NCBI RefSeq assembly: GCF_026745355.1
Contig: NC_079208.1
Coordinates: 18,345,213 to 18,409,212 of the forward strand
DNA: 64,000 nucleotides
Reading direction: 5' to 3'
Source of the DNA: Beta vulgaris subsp. vulgaris
Lineage: Eukaryota > Streptophyta > Magnoliopsida > Caryophyllales > Amaranthaceae
Positions 49,283-61,682 of this stretch are shown piece after piece (position 1 is the stretch's first letter; the number at the start of each line of letters is the position of its first letter). The position numbers and the translations under genes are program-made. The notes under the pieces were generated by a model, which was not told the DNA's origin, made no database searches, and saw only the letters and a list, made by a program, of their open reading frames with translations.

Positions 49283-49779
49283 TGAGACTCTTGAATGAAA
49301 CTCATTTATGAGGACAGTAGTTGCCAAGCCACTTGGGAATGGTAACTTGTAGTCAACTATTAATATACACCAGCAATGGCTCGAAAAGTTTTAGTTGATG
49401 TTCTATATTAATTACTAGACTATCTAAATTTTTTTTTACTAATTTTTTCTCTTCTAACCTATTTTTTTTATATAAATGATCGTTAACAACAACAAAATTA
49501 AACAAGAAAAATCAAAGATTGAAAGAACATCACTTATAGCTTGAATCTCCATCACCGCTGACTTGAATACATCACCGATTGAAAGCATAATTATCGGGGC
49601 ACAAGAAAATTATGTCAAGAATCATACTCCACGCTATAAGTATGAAAACCATAGTATGTCTTACATAGACCAAATTATGTTATGACAATTCATTCACAAC
49701 CAATATTCTAAAAAATAAATGCTTATACACAACCAAAACTCTTTATTCCCTTACGCTAAAAATTCTTCCAAGTTGCTCA
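49283..49779. other. Spacer, nothing recognised
   Basis: AT-rich sequence between the MITE and the 3' end of the minus-strand Ulp1-like gene. It may include that gene's 3' UTR. No ORF or terminus is evident. Confidence 0.5.
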
Positions 49780-50156
49780 CTCATTTCATCGCTTTAGCAT
49801 TCTTCAACATAATAAGTTGTTTGACAACATTGGAGTCATCCTTAAGATCTCACAACAATACTTGGCTCTCAAAGTTTTCAGAAAATGGCCTAAAATAAAC
49901 ATATATTTTATTAGCTTTAGCATCAAATATAAGAAGGAAAAGAACTTAAAAGAAAATTTCTTACATTGTTTCTCAAGCAAATATCCCATGAAGAAGTTCC
50001 TTGCGCCATATACATTTCTAAGCACCTCATTACATACACACGACTATCAACATCATCATGCTTATTTGATCTTCATTGAATCTTGATTAGCTTTGGATCG
50101 AAATTCAATACCTTTGCAGCTCTTGGACCACCACTTGACTCTAAAAAGTTAGAAAA
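49780..50156 (-). pseudogene. C-terminal Ulp1-domain pieces
   Basis: Minus strand: a segment ending in RAAKVLNFDPKLIKI (~50156-50085) is followed by DSRVYVMRCLEMYMAQGTSS (~50045-49985). After an intron or break comes LKTLRAKYCCEIL (~49890-49850). In the family the middle block is the catalytic-Cys box DCGVYVMRH; here Asp-Ser-Arg replaces Asp-Cys-Gly. A frameshift follows the last block. Confidence 0.65.
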
Positions 50157-51530
50157 TGCCCTAGCCTACACACACATTATTAATACAATTATAAATTATG
50201 TTCATAAAAAGAACAAAGTAGTTGAGATGAATTTCAATAAAGTACCAATATTATCGCATAGCTGCCATAAATTTCATTCAATATTCCAGTATGCATCATT
50301 TGGTCAATAATATCAATCTTGAAATGCTTAAAATTGAAACATAACAATATATATAAGAACCAACTTGAAGAATAGGACACCTAAATTACTTCACAAGATA
50401 AACATTCACCACCTGATAAATAATAGAAATGGTGCTAATTCACAAGAAAATGATTTTCCATGAAAAGACATATTCTAAGGAAAAACACAGTTGTACATTT
50501 CGCAAGAGAAGTTCAAAGGTAGATAAAGGGGATAAGGAAAGAGAAAGCTAAAAAATAGGGAGGAAGATGTGGCGTTCCTTGAGATAGCTCATGTTTTACC
50601 TAGGGTTCTTTTTACCTCTTCAATAAATAGATCCCTTAATCACCTTCCCTTCCGACTAAGCCCTCATCTGGTGGTCTAATTGTCACTATTATAATGCACT
50701 AGTACTTGAATAATTGAATCTCTAATTTTTACAAAATCACTCACATACATCTGTTGAACCTTTTATATAGCACAATAATAATATAGGAAATATCATATGC
50801 TAAGAACTATAATATTACACAAGAATCACGAAGAGAAAACTCATTTACATGCACCAGTAGATCACTTCAAGATACAAAGATTGATTAAATAGAGATGTCA
50901 AGATATCTGCATTAACCACCTAAACTCCTTGTCAAATGACTTTATTAGGCAAATCATACAATAAACCCGTAGCCAAAAAGATCTATATAAAAATAGGCAT
51001 AAAGAAGCTTATGATTTATCCACCAAAAATGGAACTTATTGGCGAAGCACCACCGTTACAAAGATAAAATTGGAACATACTATTACCACCTAAACTATCT
51101 GGAGATCAAGGTGCAAACTTCACCCAAGACCAAAAAGATATCACTGATATACACATATCATCAAAGAATAAAATGACAAGGGGGAAAGTGATTATCCTTC
51201 CTACCACTTACAGCCATATAACCTACAAGTTAGGCTCTATAAATCTTAAGTAATACAGATAATGATCTTTCCCAATAACATATTATATTGCCGCAAACTA
51301 TTCGCAATCACTCTCATTTGCCACTAAGAGAAATCATTAATACAAGCACTAATTGCAAATTAATGAACTCAACTAAACTTATCTACAAAAACAAAGGAGA
51401 GCTCAATAAATGAACCATCAAAAAACATCCCAAAATCCCAACAGCTAGCAACCGAAAATTGATAAACTCGAATAACCAACCAAAAGAGAAGAGCGTAAAA
51501 CTGAAATACATAATAATAATCACTCACTGA
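50157..51530. other. Probable intron or decayed sequence in the Ulp1-like gene
   Basis: AT-rich sequence with no domain found on either strand. It lies between the C-terminal Ulp1 pieces and the MAP-kinase fragment. Confidence 0.45.
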
Positions 51531-51633
51531 CGTATTCATGATCCATCTGCCTAAGAAGCTTGATCTCACGTAAAGTCCTCTTTGCATCAACTTTATTATC
51601 AACTTTATTATCAACTTTATTACCAAACTTAAG
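51531..51633 (-). pseudogene. MAP-kinase exon fragment
   Basis: The minus strand reads DAKRTLREIKLLRQMDHEYV, the MAPK segment that follows the catalytic Lys and includes the alphaC helix (canonical family form ...DAKRTLREIKLL.HMDHENV). It ends at a possible donor, 'gtcagtgag', near where first exons of plant MAPK genes end. Just upstream a 12-bp unit (AATAAAGTTGAT) is repeated about three times, duplicating the Asn-Lys-Val-Asp step. No other kinase domain part is present nearby. It is a captured or translocated gene fragment. Confidence 0.7.
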
Positions 51634-54600
51634 GAGGAGTGAGGTTGTCCACTGGTGGGGGTGTGAGGAGCTCGAAATAAATTTATTATGGAAGGAGAGC
51701 TTCTTGTTCCAGAAGAAACATGTGCCTATGTGGTGAAAATAGCCCATGATACGCGTTAGGTTGTGGAGAAGTGGATGAAAGGTGGCGGGGGCAGGTCTAA
51801 CGTGTTGCATGCAAAGTGGAAACTTCCACAAATGTCATGGCTAAACCTAGAATATGATGCAGGATGTCTGGTTGTGCAAGGGTTGTGTTTGGCCTTCGCA
51901 ATTAGAGATGATAGGGGAGAGCTGGTGTGATGTGGGTGGAGTAGGCTACGAAGGATAGGGAGGTGCCATGTCACACATAATTTTTTAGTACATTATTAAA
52001 TAATGATAAGTACATCAAATTAGGCTAGAAAATCACTAAGTACTTACAAGATCGACATCTGACATATCCCCATAGTCGGAACAGTTGCGCATGTTCAACA
52101 ATCTCTTATGGAACTCAAGCTCACATTGTAGCACTGGTTTTTTCCGTCCAAGAAGTTCTTGAGTCAAGTTAACCTATATGTTAAATATAAAAATTATTAA
52201 ATCATTATCTATACTTAGAACAAACTTATATATTTAGTCGATTAGAAACTTACACAAGCTGTAGGAGGGATAAAGAACCTCTCTGGGGACCCTAACCCAC
52301 GTCCCGATTCCTTCCGATTTAAAATCAATGACCATATATCCATGATACCATTGTCCACGTCGTCTTCCAAAGTGATGAGAAAAGATCGCATTCACCTTGG
52401 AATCCTTTGTAATGATACAATACTTCACTGAACACACATGATTTAAGAAAATAGAATGATTATGAATTGAAATTTTATGTTGGGTAGATCAAACAATTAA
52501 TTAGACAAAAGAACTAACAAAATCATCTTACTTTCTATCTCCAAATGTCATAACATTTTTGCAGATTTGCTTCTCAATTATAGTTAACTTCTTAAACACG
52601 TCAACATATCGATCATAGTATGGAGACCTATATTGCAAAGGCATGTTCTTTGGCTTCCTTAGAGGACGTTGTCTCTTATTTTCAAGTTTTCCCTCTAATT
52701 CCGTATCAAAATGGACAACTTTGCTCTTCCCATTTTTGTTGCTTAGTCGACCTTGTAAAGCAACAACTATGGGTCTCCCGGTCTCGATCTCCGGTGCATC
52801 AGGTGATGAAATTAGATTAATATCTTTACTTTGAGGCGCTCGAATAAACGGTGAAAGTTCAAGTCCAAAGTCAAATTTAGGAACTCCCGGTTGTGGTAGA
52901 GTAGGACAAATCTTATTTGGAATGTTCGTTTCCTTCCTAGTTTCTTGTAGATTATGTGCTCCACAAGTCTCTTGATAAGCATTCACAAGGACATCAATTG
53001 CTTCTAGAAATCCGGGTTGATCAAAGAAAGCATCAAACTCTTCTGAATTGGACTTGCCATCAAGATTGGAAACAGAAAGTTCTACTTTCAGGTTAGGTTG
53101 TTGCTTCTCTAAAAATTTAGTGAACATGTCCACAACAGTGCTTTGTATTTTCTTTATACATTCACTACCCGGGTATTGTTTCTGAACCATGGAGAGAACT
53201 TGCCTGAATTGAACAAAGTTTGTAGCTAAATTCTTTGTAACACATGAAAGGGTATCAATCAAATCCTGTAATAAAGACAATTATAAAAGGATATCAGTTC
53301 ATAACTTATGTAATAAATTGAACAAAGTTCTCATCTTGCTTAGGAGCATAACAAACTGGTAATAGAATTGCATCTTTGTGATCAATCAATAACCTGTTTA
53401 AACTTATTTTTATTTTTATTACTTGATCCATGATAAGATAATAAATTTTATAGTGATATAAATAGAGAAGTTTTCTAAGATTCTTTACTTCCATATGAAG
53501 TGTCAAGTGAATTGCAGTCACAAATATAACTGTGACAGGAGAAAATCTCAAACTTAGACATGTTAATCACAAATGATTCAGAGACATCAAAAGAAATGTT
53601 GGTAATGTATAGGGATGGATAACTGGATTGGTACATTTGAACCTGGAGAATTGCATAAACGTGACAGAAGCAGGGGTAAAGGAGCTGGTGAAATCGTGTA
53701 AAAGACTCAGATTTTTAAGCTTAAGCATGTACAAATCTGGATATCAGCATAATACATTAGACAGTGAATAATAGTTGATCCTTGAGAAAACTAGTCTCAC
53801 CATATGACAGATGAAAAGTTGAAAACCATAAACTTTTCTTGCCGCTAGGATGTGTTGTTAGCAGAGGCTACGGACTACAGCCAAGGAGCATGATGTTCTT
53901 TTTCATAAGTACATATACATGTTAGACTACGATGTCTCAAGCTAAGTATAGCTACACTAGTTAAAAATACCTCCGTAGATTTTTGTGATAAATCTCCTTG
54001 ATCATTTGTTGTAGAATGGACTGGCACAACCCCGTTAATAATTGTATCGGCATCACTTTTGATTCGTATAGGAGGCAAAATCCTTCCAAACCCAAAATTT
54101 CCGGCCTTTATCTCTGCCTTACATCTTTCTGCTATAGCCTTAGCCTTCCAACAACATAGAACCAGAGCCTTCCTTTCAATTTCCGATCCTATAAATTCCA
54201 CCCTATCCAAGTAGAATAACTATTGAACAATAAAAACGAATCAGTATTGTTAAAAACAGAGAAATAATATATATGCATATCACAAAACAACACATACATC
54301 AAATTTCTACAATATGTACATCAGATTTCTATTACATACACATCCCCAATACCACTTATTTCAAATATATATATAAACCTTCTATATACACCTTGTTGGA
54401 AAAAAGAATGAAGCAAGCATATATCAACATGATCCCTTGAAAAGCATGATCTAAAAGTGTAATTTATAAATTATAGAATAGATATCTATGTGTCATTACC
54501 ATGAGAAATAATAGAGATCCCTTGAAAAAACCAAATGGATTTTTCTTCCAAATTAGGATTACATCGATTAAACAATCAATTGTATATTGACACCAATCCA

Positions 54601-56298
54601 TTTGACTTATTTCACTTCTGTGCATGAGTGAAAACAAAATCTTGTAGATGCAAAATTGATTCTTTTGCCCATGCAAACACGACGAAATGACAAAAACCAC
54701 GAAACTTCTCTTGAAATCATCTCCGACCCCCAAAGTAAGAATCGTCTCCGGCATTTTGATAGTTTTAGGCTTCCTTTCTTCAAACCCCATATACTCCTCC
54801 ATTGTTCCAAAAGAATACTAAATTCTTCATTGTCATCATCCTTCATTGCTTCTTTGACAGCGTTAGGACCCATAGGAAGTCCAAGAGTCACTTGGACATA
54901 TTCTGTAACACCCCGATAATTCTCTCTTTCTAGAAATAACTTTATAATATAAAACTTAGAGAATTACCCAGGCATTATCGCCCGTGTGATAACGTATCGG
55001 CTTATTCAGAATTTTGCAGCGAAAAAACAATTTACTAAAAACCAACTTTATTAAAACTCACTAAATAAAAGACAAGTGTTTGAAACTTAAACATACAAAC
55101 TTAAATAAACCACAAACTGAAGTGAAGATGTTCCTAAGAAAACAGAACATAAACTATGCTAGATATATAAATAGCCTCTCCACTCCAGATTCCCAATGTG
55201 ATGCACATCTGCGAACCTGTAATGTCAATGCAATATCGACTCTGCTCACTAGAAGGATCATCACAGGATCAATAGGGAAATGCCATGATCACACACACAA
55301 ACAAGCACGTAATCAGCAAAGCTGAGTACTACATATCAGACATAAATAATCTTAAACATGATACTACATAAATAACATGCCAGGACAAATAATAATATAA
55401 GCATATAATTATTTGCAGACAGCTTTTACTGGACTAGACTCTAAACTTTATTTCTTCCTTTAAATGGAATAGTTATTGGACGAGTTGACTTATCTAATAA
55501 TATGAAATACGGGAGCTACCACGTATTCCAGAAATGATGACCTGCGATATCGAGGAACCTTTGAACTGAAAGAGGGATGGTGATCAATCCATTCCTAGAA
55601 AAGCCATGGGCTACCACCATGTACTCCAACCCTTAGTGTCCAACTCTAGACGTGCACCAGTCTAAAGTCTATAACTTATTCTCGTTACACTTTACGTTAT
55701 TTACATGTTATTACTTGTGTTGACACTTACAGACAAGTAACACATAATTATAATCAAACATTCATAATAGAACTTCTTTTATCTTTGGATTAACAAGTGA
55801 TCACAACTTACAGTCCAAGACTACTTAATTCCTTTCTATTCTTTACTCAGTTACTTATTGAACCTAGCCAACAATAAACTTTACCTTTATATAGGTACAA
55901 CTTATAAACTTACCAAATAAGGTCCACAGTCCTCATAAGATAATAAATAATACTCAAAGAATACATGCATTACATGATTCACTTTAACTTATATTAATTC
56001 GTACACGAATTAATAAATAAACTAACTTAACATGCTTGCATCAATAATTCCATACAAACATTATAATCTGATAACATAATCACTTCTAGATCACATGTTG
56101 CACACAGGCATATAACATGTAAAATAAATTCCAGCAATCACATATATGAACAAATAGGTTCCTATACATGATAATAATATTTAAATACTCCTTAGAACAT
56201 GTTTCTAAACCACATAACACGTAGTAATGTACGTAACTTGTATATACTAGCATGTAGGCCACTTTTAAGTCGTTAAAAGTCTCCTACAACGTAATCTT

Positions 56299-57085
56299 TG
56301 TTAGACTTTGTGATCAATGAGAGAACCGGATATCCACTCCAAGGCACGGAAACTACGCTTTCCTATTAGTTTAATTTCGCCCCTCTAGGATCACCGGGTT
56401 AACACGAAATAACTAATGAGATACAATGGAGAGAACAATCCACTTAGATGATCTTCTAAGTGAATCAAACAAGAACTTGTGTTTTGTGTTTGTAAGAACA
56501 CTCAAGAGAAGATTGCAAGTTTTCTCTTAAGCTAAGCAAGAAGGTTTTGAGAGTATAGAAAATCTGATTTTTCTTCTAACCCTTCACTCATAGGAATCCC
56601 AAGGTTTATATAGGAAGAATAAACCTTTCATTGACTAGGGAGGTTAATCACATAACCCCCATCTTAATCACATTGACTAGAGAGGTTAATCACATAACCC
56701 CCATTTTAATCACTCATCAAAGGTCTTTAATCTACTGATTAAAGGACCTTAAAAGTCATTAAAATGATCAACAAAGCATCACAACGGATATAAAACCGTC
56801 GAGGCAACTTTTCGCATTCCAAGGCAGAAGACACGTCGCGACTCGCGAAGAAGCTCGCGAGTCGCGAGGCGCTGGTCGCGACCGCGACGCCTGTCGCGAC
56901 TCGCGACGGGCCACTGGTCGCGACTCGCGACGCTGTCGCGACTCGCGGCCAGTCTTCTGTCTCCCTTGGTTTATCAATGCGTTTTGCCACTTGATGCACA
57001 CTAGTCTTTTGCATACTAGACCTCCTCCTCTTCTAGTACATACCCTTATGAGTTTCAAACCCATTACCCTATAAATGTTCCAACA
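56299..57085 (-). repeat. 3' LTR of the nested Copia element
   Basis: Minus-strand ends are TGTTGG...CTAACA. It contains a GC-rich palindrome array at 56835-56949 with repeated TCGCGA cores, and a minus-strand TATA (CTATATAAAC). A 15-bp sequence at 57063-57077 is the exact inverse of 57096-57110, just outside the LTR. Confidence 0.95.
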
Positions 57086-57110
57086 ATCCTCCTCCCATTT
57101 ATAGGGTAAT
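57063..57110 (-). promoter_or_regulatory. 15-bp inverted repeat across the 3' LTR/internal junction
   Basis: The arms are ATTACCCTATAAATG (57063-57077, in the LTR) and CATTTATAGGGTAAT (57096-57110, internal), with an 18-nt spacer containing the polypurine tract and LTR boundary. It is a perfect match. Confidence 0.85.
57086..57101 (-). promoter_or_regulatory. Polypurine tract of the nested Copia element
   Basis: Minus-strand ATGGGAGGAGGAT abuts the 3' LTR start TGTTGG. It lies inside the loop and edge of a 15-bp inverted repeat. Confidence 0.8.
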
Positions 57111-57594
57111 GTTGAAAAGTTTTTCAACTTGCTATAAATCGCAAACACACATGTTCATGCATCATGGAAATATCTAACGATTGAATTTCCATTTAGTAAA
57201 AGTAATCTTTACAATAATTTAGATCATAATGATAGACAAAGCTTTGAATCATATAACCATTACAAATTATTGAAGTTACTAATACACACAAACATAAACT
57301 AGGTTCTTAAAACCTCCGACACCTATGAAGCCTTGGTGTCCATATCCATTCATAAGCATTCCAAGTCAAGCCTAAGACTTGATGAAGCGGCCAAACTTCT
57401 AGCTTACATAGGTAAATCTTTCCGGACATGCTCCTACAATTGAGCACCTTATCAAAGATTTATTAAGAATAAAATTCAACCTCTTTATCATTGTAGCAAC
57501 AAGCACTAACCTCGGGATGTATTAAACAAGTGCTCCCAACCTCTTAGAGAAGTACTATCCTCCTTGAATTTGAGATCTAACGTTGTATTAGACA

Positions 57595-58032
57595 TCAAAT
57601 AGAGTTTTCCTTCACCATAGGTTGATCAATAGGCTTAAGACCCATCCCTTTGTTCATTTTGTTCACTAGTTCCCTTGACAACGGTTTTGTAAACGTATCC
57701 GCCAAGTTCAAACTAGACCGAACAAAATTAATAGTTATACAACTATTCCTTATCATTTCCCGCACATAGCTATGTCTAACTCCAATGTGCCTTGACTTGC
57801 CATTGTAGACTTCACTATATGCTTTAGCTATGGTTGATGCACTATCACAATGGATAGCAAGAGGTGACATTGGTTTCACCCATAAGTCCACCTCACTCAA
57901 CACATTCCTTAGCCATTCCGCTTCTTGGCAACAAGAAGCCAAAGCAATGAATTCCGATGCCATAGTGGAATCCGTTATACATGTTTGCTTCTTGGAAGCC
58001 CATGAAATGGCACCTCCTCCAAGAAGAAACAC
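57595..58032 (-). pseudogene. Copia RNase H domain
   Basis: Motifs ISWASKKQTCITDSTMASEF and CDSASTIAKA, then HIGVRHSYVREM and the pol-terminal FTKPLSREL, mark the C-terminal Copia RNase H. The frame differs from that of the RT block; the shift lies near 58090. Confidence 0.88.
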
Positions 58033-58094
58033 CCAACCACTAGTGGATGAATAATCTTCCTTATTCGAAATCCAACTAGCATCCGAGTAACCTT

Positions 58095-59174
58095 CTAAGA
58101 TAGAAGGTTCTCTTTGTATGTTATGACATAATCCAAGGTCTTATTCAAGTACCTTAACACTCTTCTCAATGCTTGCCAATGCAACATACTAGGATTACTA
58201 GTATACCTACTGAGCTTGCCAATAGCAAAGGCTATATCCGGCCGAGTGCTAGTCATAGCATACATCAAGCTTCCAATTAAGCTTGCATACTCCAATTGTG
58301 AAATTGGAGTACCACTACTCGGAACCAAGTGAATACTAGGATCCATAGGAGTAGCAAAATGAGTCGAATTTGACTCATTATACCTCTTGACCACTTTCTC
58401 AATATAATGAGATTGTGATAAAGAAAACGACCCTTTCCCTCTTATTATTCTAATACCTAGAATAACATCCGCTTCACCCAAATCTTTCATGGAGAAGCTA
58501 GAGGAAAGGAAGACTTTGGTCTTTTCCACTTGTTCCAAATCAGTCCCAAAAATAAGCATATCATCAACATATAAGCAAATTATAACTCCTTTACCGTTAT
58601 TATCAAATTTGCTATATACACACTTATCGGACTGATTTATTTTGAACCCACTAGACAACACAACTTCATCAAATTTTTGATGCCATTGCTTAGGTGCTTG
58701 TTTAAGACCATACAAAGATCTAACTAATTTGCAAACTTTAGTTTCTTGACCTTTAACCACAAACCCTTCAGGTTGATTCATGTACACTTCCTCCTCCAAT
58801 TCACCATTAAGAAAAGCAGTTTTTACATCCATTTGGTGAATTACTAGACCATGAATCGCAGCTAATGCTATCAATAGTCTAATAGTAGCTATTCTAGCTA
58901 CTGGAGCATAAGTATCAAAGTAATCGATACCATATCTTTGCCTAAAACCTTGGACCACTAACCGGGCCTTATGTTTTAGTATGGTTCCATCGATTTTCTT
59001 TTTCCTTACAAAAATCCATTTACAACCTAGGGGTTTGCAACCGGGAGGTAAATTAGCTAAAATCCAAGTGTGATTACCCATTATAGAATCCATTTCATCA
59101 TTCACTGCCTCTTTCCAGAAAGCAGAATCATGAGACTTCATAGCCTCATCAAAGGACCTAGGATCCTCCTCCAT
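58095..59174 (-). pseudogene. Copia reverse transcriptase domain
   Basis: A 359-aa open block. W-K-E-A-V-N-D-E-M near the start, ARLVVQGFRQRYGIDY, MDVKTAFLNGELEEEVYM and the catalytic LYVDDMLIFG define a Copia RT. The block itself is undamaged but is frame-shifted from its neighbours. Confidence 0.92.
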
Positions 59175-59417
59175 ATTGTAACAATATGAAATTTGAGTCG
59201 AAATTGACTCCCTTGACCCTTCAACTAAATATAGTTGAAAATCCGGTCCAAAAGATTTCTCTTTTCTAATTCGTTTACTTTTCCTAATTTCCGGTGTTGT
59301 AGTATCATGATCATTTGAATGTCATCTACAACATTGGAACTAGTACTAGGTATCATGTCCTTTGGTCTGGAATCGATGAGAATCTAGTCTCATCAAATAT
59401 TGCATCCCTTGACTCTA

Positions 59418-60679
59418 TCACGGAGTGAATAGAGACAAAGTCATTGGGTCAATGACATAAAACCTATAGGCTTTGCTATGTACCGCATAGCCTATAAAAA
59501 TGCAATCAATTCCTTTTTCACCTAAAGTTTTCCTTTTAGGTTCCGTCAATTTGACAATTGCCCTACAACCCCATACCTTAAGGTAATTGAGATTAGGCTT
59601 TTTATTACACCAAAGTTCATAAGGGGTAGTCTTATTCCTTTTATTAGGAACTCGATTTAAAATGTAACATGCAGTTAAAATTGCATCACCCCAAAAACCG
59701 TCATTAAGACCCGAATTAGAAAGCATGGTATTAACCATTTCTTTTAGGACCCTATTTTTCCTTTCCGCTATACCATTACTTTGAGGTGAGTATGGGGCGG
59801 TTGTTTCATGAATTACACCAATGGAACTAAAATAACTTGGATTATAATATTCACCACCCCTATCCGTTCGAAGTCTTTTAATCTTTTGATTAAGTTGGAG
59901 TTCCACTTCGATTTTAAAGGTCTTAAACTTTTCTAGTGCTTCATCTTTAGTAAATAAAAATATATGTAACAAAACCTTGAAAAATCATCAATAAAAGTTA
60001 CAATATATTTTTTATTTCCTAAAGAAGGTGAACTATGAAAGTCACACAAGTCACTATGCACCAATTCAAGCAATACCGTTTGTCTAGTCACACTAGGATA
60101 AGGATTTTTTGTAATTTTATTTAGCACGCAAGTGTGACACTTCTCTAACTTTAAATCGAAAGGAGGTATTAACCCCATTTTAGACATGTCATATAATCTA
60201 CGATAATTCACATGACATAAACGATTGTGCCATAGAGAAGAAACATCAAGCATGTAAATAGAACTAGTACCAATTTTATTATCAATACTAAATTTAAACA
60301 TTCCATTACAAAAGAAACCTTGTCCAACAAAAATACCACCCTTGGAAAGTACAAATTTATCCGACTCAAAAACAACTTTAAAACCATACTTATTCAAGAG
60401 ACCTCCTGACACAAGATTCTTCCTAACTTCCGGTACATACACAACATCCCGGAGAGTTAAAGTCTTTCCCGAGGTTAACAACAATTCTACTTGGCCTATG
60501 CCTCTAGCCTTTACCGTAGAATCATTCCCCATATACAAGATTGGACCATCATCCAAATCTTTCAAAGACTTGAAGAAATCCTTGTTATTGCACACATGTC
60601 TAGAGGCTCCCGAATCTATCCACCAAGAATCATCAACCTGCACACACATAATTTCAGAAATCATAGCAACAAAATGCAT
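59418..60679 (-). pseudogene. Copia protease and integrase region, one frameshift
   Basis: The protease motif WIDSGASRHVCN is near 60625. The integrase zinc finger is H-x3-H...C-x2-C (LWHNRLCHVN ... CHTC) at ~60235-60125. The catalytic core has Asp in ELVHSDLC, Asp in FIDDFSR and Glu in GIAERKNR. The two ORFs (59933-60679 and 59418-59972) overlap in different frames around 59950. Confidence 0.9.
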
Positions 60680-60687
60680 TTCTTCAA

Positions 60688-61571
60688 TTACATTAACATG
60701 TGCATTGTTACCTTGGTTTTGAACAACACTAGGTTGTGTGTTCTTTGTCTTCTTCTTGTTGTTAGAAGGACAATCCCTCTTAAGATGAGGACCATTGCAT
60801 ATCCAACAAGAGAGGGTCTTCCTCTTCTTGTTTGCAACATTGTTGTTATGTTGTTGTTGTTGTTGTTGTTGTTGGATTTCTTGGTCTTACTAGACCCACC
60901 AACCTCTACCAAATTAACGGTAGATTTAGGAATACTAGGAGTAGTATCCTTAACCCCATCTTGAGCCCGGATCCCCTCTTCAATACGAAGATGAGTTCCT
61001 AATTGCTCCATGGACATGTCTTCCTTTTTATGTTTTAAAAGATGTTTTGTATCTTTCCAAGAATTTGGTAATTTGTCAATGATTGAGGCAACCGCAATTG
61101 CCTCATCCATCACCATACCATGTGATCTTATTTGGTTCAAAATATGATGAACCTCATGGAATTGCTCCATAATAGGCCGATCATTAGTCATTTTAAAAGA
61201 ATTAAAATTACTAACAAGGAATTTCTTACTTGAAGCATCTTCCGAAATGTACTTGGCCTCAAGAGCGTCCCAAAGTTCCTTTGCACTCTCCACATTTTGG
61301 TAGAGATCAAACAACGGGTCGGTGAGAGAGTTGAGAATATGACCACGACAAATGTAGTCATCATTCTCCCACTTGATCCTCTTCCTAGTAGTCTCAAGAG
61401 GCTCTTCCTCTCCATCTTCCGGGAGTGGTGGCATAGGAGTTGATAACACATACACCACATTCAAGGCGGTCAACAAGAAGTGCATCTTCTTTTGCCACCT
61501 CCGATAGCCCACCCCTCAAACTTATCCAACTTTTGGAAGTTCATAGTCATGTCCTTGAGTGATTGAGCCAT
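60688..61571 (-). pseudogene. Copia gag, two frameshifts
   Basis: The likely start ATG is at 61571. A one-base shift at about 61513 moves into the long frame (WQKKMHFLL, then the UBN2-type core with LWDALEAKY and FHEVHHILNQI). A poly-Asn stretch encoded by the GTT/AAC tract at 60841-60873 coincides with another shift. A CCHC knuckle follows in a different frame near 60830-60770. Confidence 0.85.
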
Positions 61572-61586
61572 ATCCGAAAAAAGAGA

Positions 61587-61682
61587 AAATTAAACTAATA
61601 GATTGTTAGACTTTGTGATCAATGAGAGAACCGGATATCCACTCCAAGGCACGGAAACTACGCTTTCCTATTAGTTTAATTT
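61587..61682 (-). promoter_or_regulatory. 15-bp inverted repeat across the 5' LTR/internal junction
   Basis: The arms are AAATTAAACTAATAG (61587-61601) and CTATTAGTTTAATTT (61668-61682), with a 66-nt spacer containing the LTR end. The inner arm occupies the normal primer-binding-site position. No initiator-tRNA-Met complement (TGGTATCAGAGC) is present there. The match is seen directly; any priming role is inference. Confidence 0.8.

Noticed and set aside
56739..57148. Arg/Ser-rich ORFs in the Copia LTR as a protein
   Set aside because: They are translations of the TCGCGA palindrome array, repeated in both LTRs and out of the gag-pol frames.
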